A stretch of 64,000 bases of DNA from Pseudomonas hormoni. GTDB taxonomy: Bacteria > Pseudomonadota > Gammaproteobacteria > Pseudomonadales > Pseudomonadaceae. The stretch lies in NCBI RefSeq assembly GCF_018502625.1, contig NZ_CP075566.1, forward strand, positions 5,645,001 to 5,709,000, written 5' to 3'. A model generated the notes under the pieces. The model was not told the origin of the DNA, did no database searches, and saw only the letters and a program-made list of their open reading frames with translations. Positions 17,598 through 26,369 of this stretch are shown here, piece by piece. Numbering within the stretch: position 1 is the stretch's first letter; each line of letters opens with the position of its first letter. The translations under genes and the position numbers were made by a program.

Positions 17598-18262
17598 TTC
17601 GCTGCGAGGCTTTGCGCTGGGGAGCGCCCGGACAACCGCTCACGCCGCCGGTGGATTTCGAATTGCCCAAGGGCAGCCTGACCGCCGTAATCGGGGCCAA
17701 CGGTTCGGGAAAAAGTAGTCTGCTGAAAGTCATCGCCGGCCTGCAAAAACCACTGACCGGTAAAGTGATCCTTGATGTTCCACGCAAAGGTTCGCTCTCA
17801 TTCCTCCCCCAGCAACAACACCTCGATCGGCAATTCCCGATCAGTCTGCAAGAGTTGGTGGCCGCCGGTTTCTGGGGCAGCAAACAATCACCCGAAGTCC
17901 GAAGCCAACGTCTCAAAGCCACGCTGGAAAATTGGTGCCTGACCGGTCTGGAACAGCGCCCACTGATGGCCCTCTCCGGCGGTGAATTGCAGCGTGCCCT
18001 GCTCGCTCGTTTAAGCCTCGCTGAAGCCCCCTTGCTGTTACTCGACGAACCCCACGCCGCCCTCGACGAACTCGGTCAGTCACTGCTGTGGAAACACATC
18101 CACGCATGGCACGCCCAAGGCCGAACCCTGGTCGTCGTGTGTCACAACCTGGCCGCCGTTCGCCAACATATTCCTCAAACACTGTTGATCAAAAGTAGCG
18201 GCTGCGTCCTCGGCCCAAGCGCCGACCTGATTCGCCAACAACCCCAAACGCAGGTGGCCTGA
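17594..18262 (+). CDS. Metal ABC transporter ATPase (ZnuC-like)
   Basis: A 222-residue ABC ATPase with Walker A GANGSGKSS, signature LSGGELQR, Walker B LLLLDEP and switch His in VVCHN. It should power import through the following permease. GGGAGG precedes the ATG, which overlaps the folE2 stop. The start at 17594 is preferred over 17576. This is a second metal ABC set, separate in organisation from canonical znuA-zur-znuCB, which is not in this window. Confidence 0.9.
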   Translation: MIRCEALRWGAPGQPLTPPVDFELPKGSLTAVIGANGSGKSSLLKVIAGLQKPLTGKVILDVPRKGSLSFLPQQQHLDRQFPISLQELVAAGFWGSKQSPEVRSQRLKATLENWCLTGLEQRPLMALSGGELQRALLARLSLAEAPLLLLDEPHAALDELGQSLLWKHIHAWHAQGRTLVVVCHNLAAVRQHIPQTLLIKSSGCVLGPSADLIRQQPQTQVA

Positions 18263-19128
18263 TGCTCGCTGCCGCTCAACTTTGGCAACCCTTCCACGAG
18301 TTCGTGTTCATGCGCAGGGCACTGCTCGGTGGATTGGTGTTGGCATGCAGCACGGCACCGCTCGGGGTGTTTCTGATCCTGCGGCGCATGAGCCTGATTG
18401 GCGATGCAGTCGCACACGGCATCCTGCCCGGCGCGGCGCTTGGCTTCTGGTTCGCCGGACTGAGTCTGCCGGCGCTGACCCTCGGCGGCCTCGGCGCCGG
18501 CCTGAGCATGGCCGGGCTCGCCGCGTGGATCACCCGCCGCACCGGGCTGCGAGAAGACGCGAGCCTCGCTGCGATCTACCCGATTTCCCTCGCCAGTGGT
18601 GTGCTGATCCTCGGCATTGCCGGCAAACGTCTGGACCTGCTGCACCTGCTCTTTGGTTCGGCGCTGGCGGTCGACGGTCCCACGTTAACCGGCATGGTGT
18701 GGGTCTCTGGTTTGAGTCTTGTCGCCATGGCACTCATCTACAAGCCGCTGCTACTGGACACCCTCGACCCACTCTTTTTGCAAACCGTCAGCCGGCTCGG
18801 TCCGTTGGCCCACGGCGTGTTTCTGACGCTGGTGGTGCTGAATCTGGTGATCGGTTTTCAGGCCATCGGGGCGCTGATGGTCGTCGGCCTGATGATGTTG
18901 CCCGCCGCCGCATCACGCTTCTGGAGCCGTCGCTTGCCTGTGTTGATTGGGATCGCCGCCCTGCTCGGCTGCCTCTCGGTGTGGCTCGGATTATTGCTGT
19001 CGTTCTACTACTCACTGCCCAGCGGCCCGGCCATCGTACTGGTGGCTGGCGGTCTGTATCTGCTGTCCGTGGTGCTCGGACCGGTGCACGGTTTGCTGCG
19101 CCGCCCGCCTTTGCTCACATCCCAATGA
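18262..19128 (+). CDS. Metal ABC transporter permease (ZnuB-like, ABC-3 family)
   Basis: A 288-residue inner-membrane permease with about eight helices. It has the ABC-3 motif RRMSLIGDAVAHGILPGAALG near residues 35-55 and the typical LMVVGLMMLPAAASRFW segment, which contacts the ATPase. The ATG overlaps the preceding TGA (TGATG). Context and family point to zinc import. Confidence 0.92.
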   Translation: MLAAAQLWQPFHEFVFMRRALLGGLVLACSTAPLGVFLILRRMSLIGDAVAHGILPGAALGFWFAGLSLPALTLGGLGAGLSMAGLAAWITRRTGLREDASLAAIYPISLASGVLILGIAGKRLDLLHLLFGSALAVDGPTLTGMVWVSGLSLVAMALIYKPLLLDTLDPLFLQTVSRLGPLAHGVFLTLVVLNLVIGFQAIGALMVVGLMMLPAAASRFWSRRLPVLIGIAALLGCLSVWLGLLLSFYYSLPSGPAIVLVAGGLYLLSVVLGPVHGLLRRPPLLTSQ

Positions 19129-19139
19129 GGTGTTGCCCG

Positions 19140-20015
19140 ATGCGCGCTTTACTCGTGCTGTTCAGTTTGATGCTGTCGATGTCGCTGTCCGCTGCGGAAA
19201 AACTGCAGGTGGTCACCAGCTTCAGCATCCTTGCCGACCTGACTCATCAAGTCGGCGGCGAGCATATCCAGATCACCAACATGGTCGGCCCGGACGCCGA
19301 TGCCCACACGTACGAGCCGACACCGGACGATGCCAAGGCGCTGCTCAAAGCCAGACTGATCATCAAAAACGGCCTGGGTTTCGAGCAATGGCTGGACCGC
19401 CTGGTGACCAGCACCGAGACCAAAGCCTCGGTCATCAACGCGAGCCGTGGTGTCATTCCGCGCTCGCTGGATGAAGACGGCGAGACCGTTCCCGATCCTC
19501 ACGCCTGGCACAATCTGGCGAACACCGAGCTGTACATCAGCAACATCACCAAGGCCCTGATCGCCGCCGACCCGGCGAACCAAACCGACTACGAACGCAA
19601 CAGCCAGGCCTACCTGAAACAGATCTACGCGCTGCTCGCCGAAGCAAAAGCCAAGCTCGGTTCACTGCCACCGGGCAACCGCAAGATCGTAACGTCCCAT
19701 GATGCCTTCGGTTATCTCGGTCAGGCCTATGGCATCGACTTCATGGCGCCACAAGGTCTGTCCACCGAACGCGAGCCTTCGGCCGCGGAAGTCGCTGCGC
19801 TGATCACCCAGATTCGTCAGGCCAAGGTCAAAGCGGTGTTCATGGAAAACATCAAGGACGCCCGTCTGCTCAAGCAGATCGCCGATGAAAGCGGCGCGCA
19901 CATTGGTGGCACGCTGTACTCCGATGCCCTCGCCGCCAGCGGTCCGGCCAGCACTTTTGCCGGCCTGTTCGAATACAACCTCAACACGCTATACGAGGCG
20001 TTGAGCAAGCCATGA
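19140..20015 (+). CDS. Metal ABC transporter substrate-binding protein (ZnuA/TroA-like)
   Basis: A 291-residue cluster A-I periplasmic binding protein with signal peptide (MRALLVLFSLMLSMSLSAA). By eye the metal ligands are His in DAHTYEP (residue 56), His in PDPHAWHN, His in TSHDAFGY and Asp in LYSDAL. The His at the third position is the zinc-type pattern, where manganese binders have Glu. The His-rich loop typical of ZnuA is absent. The stop overlaps the carbonic anhydrase ATG by 4 bp. Confidence 0.9.
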   Translation: MRALLVLFSLMLSMSLSAAEKLQVVTSFSILADLTHQVGGEHIQITNMVGPDADAHTYEPTPDDAKALLKARLIIKNGLGFEQWLDRLVTSTETKASVINASRGVIPRSLDEDGETVPDPHAWHNLANTELYISNITKALIAADPANQTDYERNSQAYLKQIYALLAEAKAKLGSLPPGNRKIVTSHDAFGYLGQAYGIDFMAPQGLSTEREPSAAEVAALITQIRQAKVKAVFMENIKDARLLKQIADESGAHIGGTLYSDALAASGPASTFAGLFEYNLNTLYEALSKP

Positions 20016-20560
20016 TCCGCAAGAACCCTTCAGGCGATTTGCCGCTGATTGCCGAGTCTGCGTACGTCGATAAAACCGCGATCATCTGCGGCAAAGTGGT
20101 GATCGGCGAGAACGTTTTCGTCGGCCCCTACGCCGTGATCCGCGCCGATGAAGTGGATGCTTCGGGCGCCATGGAGCCGATCACCATCGGCGCCAATTCG
20201 AACATCCAGGATGGCGTGGTGATTCACTCCAAGTCCGGCGCAGCGGTGACCATCGGCGAGTTCAGTTCGATCGCCCACCGCTCCATCGTTCATGGCCCGT
20301 GCACGGTCGGCGACCGGGTGTTTATCGGCTTCAACAGTGTGCTGTTCAACTGCGCGGTCGGTGATGGCTGCGTGGTGCGGCACAACTCGGTGGTCGACGG
20401 CCGCGACTTGCCCACGGATTTCTACGTGCCCTCCACCACCCGCATCGGGCCCAACACCGACCTGTCGCAGTTCCCGCCGGTCAGCGTCAGCGCCTCGGAA
20501 TTTTCCGAGGATGTGGCGCGCACCAATGTTGATCTGGTGCGTGGCTACAAAGCCCTGTAA
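20012..20560 (+). CDS. Gamma-class carbonic anhydrase-like protein
   Basis: A 182-residue left-handed beta-helix protein with repeated hexapeptides such as VVIGEN and VTIGEF. The three metal histidines of gamma-carbonic anhydrases are seen in VVIHSKSG, IAHRS and VHGPC. Such enzymes can use iron or cobalt, which would explain their place in a zinc-starvation cluster beside beta-class enzymes that need zinc. PAO1 PA5540 is the likely orthologue. Enzymatic activity is not certain, because this fold also contains acyltransferases. Confidence 0.87.
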   Translation: MIRKNPSGDLPLIAESAYVDKTAIICGKVVIGENVFVGPYAVIRADEVDASGAMEPITIGANSNIQDGVVIHSKSGAAVTIGEFSSIAHRSIVHGPCTVGDRVFIGFNSVLFNCAVGDGCVVRHNSVVDGRDLPTDFYVPSTTRIGPNTDLSQFPPVSVSASEFSEDVARTNVDLVRGYKAL

Positions 20561-20574
20561 AACGAGTTCTGACT

Positions 20575-21912
20575 ATGAGCAGCGTGCTGATTCGCAATGC
20601 CCGGCTGGTGAATGAAGGTCGTGAATTTGACGGTGATCTTCTGGTCAGCCATGGCCGCATCGTCAAGATCGCCCGCAGCATTGAAGGCGAAAATGCGACC
20701 GTGGAAATCGATGCTGACGGCCAGTGGCTGTTGCCAGGAATGATCGATGATCAGGTGCACTTCCGCGATCCCGGCTCGCCCGACAAGGGCAGTTTCTACA
20801 CCGAATCCCGAGCAGCGGTGGCCGGTGGCATCACCAGTTTCATGGACATGCCCAACACCCATCCGGCGACACTGACCCTTGCCACACTCGCCGACAAGAA
20901 GCGTCGAGCGGCGATCAATTCGGTGGCCAACTACGGCTTCCATTTCGGCGTGAGCAACGACAATCTCGACACCGTCGCCGCACTCAATCCTTGCGAAGTG
21001 GCCGGCGTAAAAGTGTTCATGGGTGCATCCACGGGCAACATGCTGGTGGACGATCCGAGGGTTCTCGAGCGGCTGTTCGCCGAGGTGCCGACGATTCTGT
21101 TGGCCCACTGCGAACACACGCCCAGCATCGACGCCAACGCTACGAATCTGCGAGCGCTGTTGGGCGAACACATTTGCGCCGCGGCGCATCCTGTAATCCG
21201 CAATGCCGAGGCCTGCTTTCGCTCGTCCTCAATGGCGGTGGAACTGGCCAAGCGTCACTGCACACGACTTCACGTTTTGCACCTGACCACCGCACGCGAA
21301 CTGGCATTGTTCGAAGACAAACCGCTGTCGCAGAAACACATCAGCGCCGAAGTCTGCCTGCACCACTTGCTCTTCGATGATCGTGATTACGCGGACCTCG
21401 GCAACCAGATCAAATGCAACCCGGCAATCAAGACTCAGGCTGACCGCGACGCCTTGCGTAACGCCTTGCTGAGCCATCGACTGGACGTCATCGGCAGCGA
21501 TCATGCGCCGCACACCTGGGCCGAAAAGCAACGCGCCTACAGCCAGGCACCGTCCGGTCTGCCGCTGGTCCAGCACGCCCTCCCCGCGCTGCTGGAGTTG
21601 GTGGCAGACGGGCTGTTGCCAATCACTGTGCTTGTGGCCAAGACCAGTCACCGTGTCGCTGATCTGTTTGCTATTCCCGACCGTGGCTATTTGCGCGAAG
21701 GTTACTGGGCAGACCTGGTGCTGATCAAACCCGAGCCTGACGGCGTTGCCGTCTCTCAGCAGCCGATTCTGTCTCAATGCGGCTGGACGCCCTTTGCCCG
21801 ACGACGCTTTCGCCACAGCGTCAACACCACGCTGGTGTCCGGACAAGTCGCATGGCGAGACAAATGTCTTAATGACAACTGTCAGGGTTTACCACTACGG
21901 TTTATGCGCTAG
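20575..21912 (+). CDS. Dihydroorotase paralogue of the Zur regulon (PyrC-type)
   Basis: A 445-residue amidohydrolase. Visible metal-site elements: DDQVHFRDPG near residue 60, the lysine in GVKVFMGAS, His in LLAHCE and HVLHLTT, and Asp in GSDHAPHTW. The usual HxH motif here is QxH, so one zinc ligand is Gln, as in a class that reads DDQVHFREPG. It catalyses ring closure of carbamoyl aspartate in pyrimidine synthesis and presumably backs up the main enzyme when zinc is low (compare PA5541, pyrQ). It ends with the normal barrel-capping C-terminus. Confidence 0.9.
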   Translation: MSSVLIRNARLVNEGREFDGDLLVSHGRIVKIARSIEGENATVEIDADGQWLLPGMIDDQVHFRDPGSPDKGSFYTESRAAVAGGITSFMDMPNTHPATLTLATLADKKRRAAINSVANYGFHFGVSNDNLDTVAALNPCEVAGVKVFMGASTGNMLVDDPRVLERLFAEVPTILLAHCEHTPSIDANATNLRALLGEHICAAAHPVIRNAEACFRSSSMAVELAKRHCTRLHVLHLTTARELALFEDKPLSQKHISAEVCLHHLLFDDRDYADLGNQIKCNPAIKTQADRDALRNALLSHRLDVIGSDHAPHTWAEKQRAYSQAPSGLPLVQHALPALLELVADGLLPITVLVAKTSHRVADLFAIPDRGYLREGYWADLVLIKPEPDGVAVSQQPILSQCGWTPFARRRFRHSVNTTLVSGQVAWRDKCLNDNCQGLPLRFMR

Positions 21913-21929
21913 CACTCGAGAGCACCAAC

Positions 21930-22826
21930 ATGATTCACATCACCCTGAGCGATGGTTCATTGCGTGAATACGACCAACCGTTGTCGGTGTACGAACTCGC
22001 CGCGAGTATCGGTCCCGGGCTGGCCAAAGCGGCTGTCGCGGGAAGGGTTGACGGCGTTTTGGTGGATTGTGAATTCATGCTCGAAGCCGATGCCCGGGTC
22101 AACATCGTCACGCCGCAAGAGCCCGACGGGCTGGAGATTCTTCGCCGGTCCTGCGCGTTGGTGTTGGCGATGGCCGTGAAACAGCTTTATCCAAAAGCGC
22201 ATTTGCAGACAGGCTCGGCGTTGGGTGATGGCTTCTTCCTTGAATTCGAGTTTGAGCGTCATTTAAACCTGGTCGACCTTGCCACCATTGAAGCGCGCAT
22301 GAAGACACTGGCGGCTACCAATCATTCGATCCGCCGCCGCAAGACGCCTACGCCAACAGAGCAGTTATCCTCCTACCTTCTGGGGGGGTTCGAGTGTGTC
22401 TCGTCGGGTCCGCATGTTCCCGCCACCCGAGTATTGCAGGCCTTCGCGCTCGAACACATCAGCGGCACATCACCACAACGGATCTATGGCACCTGCTGGT
22501 CCTGCCAGGAGGAACTGGACAACTGGCGGGCACCGCCGCACGTGATGATCGTCAGCATGGATGATCGTCAGGCAGAGTACGCACAGTCGGTGACTGAAGC
22601 GTTGCGCCGAAGCGGTGTACGCGCTCGCGCCGATCTGCGTAACGAGAAAATCCGCCACAAGATTCGCGAGCACAGTCAGCAAGTGCCGTATCTGGTGGTG
22701 ATCGGGGAGAAAGAAAAAGAAGGCGGATTTGTCAGTGTGCGCAGTCGTACCGGGGAGGATTTTGGCAGGATGGCGGTTGATGCGGTTTGCAATTGGCTGA
22801 GGTCAATAGGGATTGCGGGGGTTTGA
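21930..22826 (+). CDS. Threonyl-tRNA synthetase relic without catalytic core (TGS, editing-like and anticodon-binding domains)
   Basis: 298 residues in an intact frame. Residues 1-62 match the ThrRS TGS domain, 63 to about 195 a degraded N2 editing domain, and about 203-298 the anticodon-binding domain (IVSMDDRQAEYAQSV, ADLRNEKIRHKIREH). The roughly 290-residue class II catalytic core, which holds the zinc site, is missing: the sequence passes from IYGTCWSCQEELDNW straight to the domain normally after the core. In the editing site HSCAH has become RSCAL and MCRGPH has become VSSGPH. It cannot aminoacylate. It may be a decaying Zur-regulated ThrRS2 or a repurposed tRNA- or ribosome-binding protein. 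Confidence 0.85.
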   Translation: MIHITLSDGSLREYDQPLSVYELAASIGPGLAKAAVAGRVDGVLVDCEFMLEADARVNIVTPQEPDGLEILRRSCALVLAMAVKQLYPKAHLQTGSALGDGFFLEFEFERHLNLVDLATIEARMKTLAATNHSIRRRKTPTPTEQLSSYLLGGFECVSSGPHVPATRVLQAFALEHISGTSPQRIYGTCWSCQEELDNWRAPPHVMIVSMDDRQAEYAQSVTEALRRSGVRARADLRNEKIRHKIREHSQQVPYLVVIGEKEKEGGFVSVRSRTGEDFGRMAVDAVCNWLRSIGIAGV

Positions 22827-22835
22827 AGTGACGCC

Positions 22836-22902
22836 TTCGCGAGCAAGCTTCGCTCCTACAGGGACGATATAAATCCTGTAGGAGCGAGGCTTGCCCGCGA
22901 AG
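22836..22902. repeat. REPIN, imperfect inverted pair
   Basis: Left arm TTCGCGAGCAAGCTTCGCTC (from 22836) pairs with the right arm ending GAGGCTTGCCCGCGAAG (22902), with AT-rich spacer. It lies between two converging genes. Confidence 0.85.
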
Positions 22903-22905
22903 CTT

Positions 22906-23427
22906 TTATGCTCTTGGCTTAACAGTCCCGCAATCCTGCCCCAACCAGACAGCGCGAGTATCAAGGCTACCCTTCTGCTGAATGCCCGTAGCGTTGAACG
23001 TGCCATTCACCTTGGTGGTGAACTCACGATCACTCAAGAAAGTAGCCACACCCGCGCCCTGCGCTTTCGGGCAGCTGAAGCGGAATTTCCACTGGTTGCC
23101 GGTGCGCTCGGTGATTTCCTGCTTGCAGCCCGACTGCGGATCCGTCAGCGGGATGTTGTCGCTCTTAACCTGCTCCGGCGTCAGGCAAGCGCGAATGCCC
23201 TTGCCGCCCATCGTGATGCCCTGCTTCTCCAGCTGCGCCCGCTGTTCAGGGGTCATCTGACTTTGTATCTGGCCTAGGATCAATTGCAGATCCGGCAGGT
23301 TCTGGTCATCGACCTTCATGTTGCTCGAGGTCAATTCCCACAAGCCCGGCTGCAGCATCTGCGCCTGAGCGGCCACAGGAAGAGCCAAACCAAAAGCCAC
23401 GGCCAAACCCAGCAGACGAACGTTCAT
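22906..23427 (-). CDS. DUF3617-domain periplasmic protein
   Basis: A 173-residue protein with a signal peptide (MNVRLLGLAVAFGLALPVAAQA) followed by the DUF3617 signature QPGLWELTSS and paired cysteines (ACLTPEQ, SGCKQE, FSCPKA, QDCG). Function is unknown. CAGGAG lies 8 bases before the ATG at 23427, preferred over 23445. Confidence 0.85.
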   Translation of the reverse strand: MNVRLLGLAVAFGLALPVAAQAQMLQPGLWELTSSNMKVDDQNLPDLQLILGQIQSQMTPEQRAQLEKQGITMGGKGIRACLTPEQVKSDNIPLTDPQSGCKQEITERTGNQWKFRFSCPKAQGAGVATFLSDREFTTKVNGTFNATGIQQKGSLDTRAVWLGQDCGTVKPRA

Positions 23428-23558
23428 CGTGTAACTCCTGATCATTAGTGGCCGTTAGACGTCAGCCACAGGCTTCGGTTCATGGGCCAATTAAATAGCG
23501 ACATTCTGCACGGAACATGGTCTGTTAAGCACTGAATCTTCAGGAGCAAGGCTGCCCC

Positions 23559-24998
23559 ATGGATTATTTTGGACCGCATGTTTTCGGTTATCTGATCGCA
23601 CTGTTGCACTCGTTAGGGCTGATCGCCGCCATCCATGCCGTATTGACCGTTCGGACCGCCCAGGGCTCGATCGCCTGGGCCCTGTCGTTGCTGTTCATTC
23701 CCTACCTCACGCTTATCCCGTATCTGGTCTTCGGCCGCAGCACCTTCGATGGTTATATCAAGGCGCGGCGACAGGCCAACGAGGAAATGCGCAAGGCCAT
23801 CTCCGAGTTGAACTGGCGGCCCTGGGTCGAAGAGGCCCTGACGGCACGCGCTTCCAACGCTTACGCTTCATTAAGGGCAATGCCGAAGCTGGGACGCATG
23901 CCGTGTCTGGCGAACAATGAGGTCCGCCTGCTGATCAACGGCCCGGCCACTTTCGAGGCGATTTTCGAAGCCATCAGCCACGCCAAGGAAGCCGTGCTGA
24001 TCCAGTTCTTTATCATCCACGACGATCGCCTCGGCCAGCGCCTGCAAACCCTGCTGTTGAAAAAAGCCGCGGAAGGCGTCGCCGTTTATCTGTTGTACGA
24101 CCGCATCGGCAGCCACTCCCTGCCCCACAGTTACGTGCAGCCGTTGCGCGAGGCGGGTGTCGAGGTCAAAGCGTTCGCGACGCGCAGCGGCTGGCTCAAT
24201 CGCTTCCAGGTCAACTTTCGCAACCACCGCAAGATCGTCGTGGTCGACGGTGTGCTCGGCTTCGTCGGCGGACATAACGTTGGCGACGAGTACATGGGCG
24301 AGAAACCACCTCTGGCGCCGTGGCGCGATACCCACGTTCGCGTGCGCGGGCCGGTGGTGGCCTGCATGCAGGAGTCTTTCGCCGAAGACTGGTTCTGGGC
24401 GGCGCGGTCGTTGCCGCCGTTGATACTGCCGGACGTTTATCCCGACGACGGCGTACTCTGCCAATTGCTCGCCAGCGGCCCAGCCGATTCCTACGAAACC
24501 TGTTCACTATTCTTTGTCGAAGCCATCCACGCGGCGACGGAACGGGTGTGGATCACCAGCCCCTATTTCATCCCTGACGAAGCAGTGTTCGCGGCGTTAC
24601 GACTGGCGGTGCTGCGAGGTGTCGATGTGCGAATTCTGCTGCCGTCCCGGCCCGACCACCGGATTGTCTACGCCGCCTCCAGCCTGTACGCCTTCGAAGC
24701 CGTACGTGCCGGCGTACGGATGTTCCGCTACGAACCCGGTTTCTTGCATCAGAAAGTGGTGTTGATCGACAGCGAAATCAGCGCCATCGGCAGCGCCAAC
24801 CTGGACAACCGTTCGTTCCGGCTGAATTTCGAAGTGATGTTGCTGACGGTCGACAGTGTGTTTGCCGGCGAAGTGGAACAGATGCTCAACGACGATTTTG
24901 CGCAGGCCCATGAAGTCGCCAAAGAAGAAAGCCGGGAAATGCACCGTCTGCAACAGGTCGGCATGCGGATCGCCCGGCTCATTTCTCCGATACTTTAA
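23559..24998 (+). CDS. cls: Cardiolipin synthase (phospholipase D superfamily)
   Basis: A 479-residue membrane enzyme that makes cardiolipin from phosphatidylglycerol. Two N-terminal membrane helices are followed by two PLD domains with HKD motifs: HRKIVVVDG near 223 and HQKVVLID near 397, with the second completed by [15 protein letters not shown] precedes the ATG. The stop overlaps that of the converging cyclopropane synthase gene by 3-4 bp; both enzymes modify the membrane lipid pool. Confidence 0.94.
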   Translation: MDYFGPHVFGYLIALLHSLGLIAAIHAVLTVRTAQGSIAWALSLLFIPYLTLIPYLVFGRSTFDGYIKARRQANEEMRKAISELNWRPWVEEALTARASNAYASLRAMPKLGRMPCLANNEVRLLINGPATFEAIFEAISHAKEAVLIQFFIIHDDRLGQRLQTLLLKKAAEGVAVYLLYDRIGSHSLPHSYVQPLREAGVEVKAFATRSGWLNRFQVNFRNHRKIVVVDGVLGFVGGHNVGDEYMGEKPPLAPWRDTHVRVRGPVVACMQESFAEDWFWAARSLPPLILPDVYPDDGVLCQLLASGPADSYETCSLFFVEAIHAATERVWITSPYFIPDEAVFAALRLAVLRGVDVRILLPSRPDHRIVYAASSLYAFEAVRAGVRMFRYEPGFLHQKVVLIDSEISAIGSANLDNRSFRLNFEVMLLTVDSVFAGEVEQMLNDDFAQAHEVAKEESREMHRLQQVGMRIARLISPIL

Positions 24999-26179
24999 GG
25001 GGTGTAGATGTCGTCGCGGGTCCATGGCAGTTCATGGCTACCATCGGGGTGCGCTTTCACCGCGAGGATCTGGTGCAGGTTGATCCAGCCCTTGGCGAAC
25101 GCATAAGCGCATCCCGCCAGGTACAGCCGCCAGATACGCAGTGCCTGCTCAGGCACGAGCTTGCCGGCGGCTTCCAGATTGTCTTCCAAATGTTCACTCC
25201 AGTGGTCCAGAGTGCGCGCGTAATGCAGGCGCAGACTCTCGACATCGACGATCTCCAGACCCGCTTCGCTGATCTCGGCAGAAATCATCGACAGGTGCGG
25301 TAGCTCACCATTGGGGAACACATACTTCCCGATGAAATCCCCGGCACCGCGCCCCACCGGACGGCCATCGGTGTGCTTGGCGGTGATCCCGTGGTTCATC
25401 ACCAGACCACCCTCTTTCACCGCGCCGAACAACGTTTTGCAGTACTCCGAAAGGTTCTCGTGCCCCACATGTTCGAACATGCCGACGCTGACCACTTTAT
25501 CGAAGCGCCCATCCTGAGGCAGATCGCGGTAGTCCAGCAGTTGCAGCTCGACCAGATCGTCGAGGCCTTCGGCCGTTACCCGTTCACGGGCCAGGGCCAG
25601 TTGCTCTTTGCTCAGCGTGATCCCGAACACTTTCGCGCCGAACTCACGCGCCGCATAGCGCGCCAAACCGCCCCAACCGCAACCGACATCCAGCAGATAC
25701 TCGCCAGGTTGCAGTCGTAACTTACGACACAAGTGGCGGAATTTGGCTTGCTGGGCCTGTTCCAGCGTCTCGCTTCCGGTCTCGAAATAGGCGCATGAAT
25801 ACGCCATGTCACTGTCGAGCCACAGCTGATAAAACGCATTGGACAAGTCGTAATGATAGGAAATTGCGCTGGCGTCAGTTTCCTTATCGTGGGTGGTGCG
25901 CACGGGCTGACTGTCCATGTCCCCCAGCAACGCATGGCTCCATTCATCGCAAACGCGGATCACGTCGCTGATGGAGCCTTCGAGCTCGAGTTTGCCCTCG
26001 ACAAACGCCGCTCCGAGCGCGTCCAGGCTTGGATGAGTGAACTGGGTAACCATTTGTGGGTCCTTGACCACAATCGTGACGCTGGGCGTCGGCCCCAGAT
26101 TGAATTCATGGCCGTCCCAGAGTCGCAGGCGTAACGGTAGCTGCAGATTCTGTAAGGCCGGTGGAAGTTGCGCGAGCAT
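24995..26179 (-). CDS. cfaB: Cyclopropane-fatty-acyl-phospholipid synthase CfaB
   Basis: A 394-residue SAM-dependent methyltransferase that adds a methylene bridge to unsaturated acyl chains of membrane phospholipids. The SAM site [10 protein letters not shown] is at about 165-174, followed by [12 protein letters not shown] and [12 protein letters not shown]. Start and length match P. putida CfaB, an RpoS-dependent stationary-phase enzyme. The 190-bp upstream gap is AT-rich and has no gene; I did not find a decisive promoter. Confidence 0.93.
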   Translation of the reverse strand: MLAQLPPALQNLQLPLRLRLWDGHEFNLGPTPSVTIVVKDPQMVTQFTHPSLDALGAAFVEGKLELEGSISDVIRVCDEWSHALLGDMDSQPVRTTHDKETDASAISYHYDLSNAFYQLWLDSDMAYSCAYFETGSETLEQAQQAKFRHLCRKLRLQPGEYLLDVGCGWGGLARYAAREFGAKVFGITLSKEQLALARERVTAEGLDDLVELQLLDYRDLPQDGRFDKVVSVGMFEHVGHENLSEYCKTLFGAVKEGGLVMNHGITAKHTDGRPVGRGAGDFIGKYVFPNGELPHLSMISAEISEAGLEIVDVESLRLHYARTLDHWSEHLEDNLEAAGKLVPEQALRIWRLYLAGCAYAFAKGWINLHQILAVKAHPDGSHELPWTRDDIYTP

Positions 26180-26369
26180 GGAATATCCCCCTTGTTTCAG
26201 ACGTCTGATGTGAGGTTAGACCATCCTTGAAAAATAGCAGGCTATCGATTTAATAGCCCTTTTCTATGACCCGCAGCGTTTAAACCAACCCGTCACAATT
26301 CACAGAAGTGATTGCCCTTACCCTAGATGACTACGAATCGGACGCACAGTTCTGAAAAGTTGAACCCCC

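Noticed and set aside
18282-19139. Plus-strand frame running into the ABC binding-protein gene, suggesting a fusion
   Set aside because: This part is out of frame with the permease coding sequence. The binding protein has its own ribosome binding site, ATG and signal peptide at 19140.
21930-22826. Normal threonyl-tRNA synthetase annotation
   Set aside because: At 298 residues and without any class II motif it cannot be a functional ThrRS.
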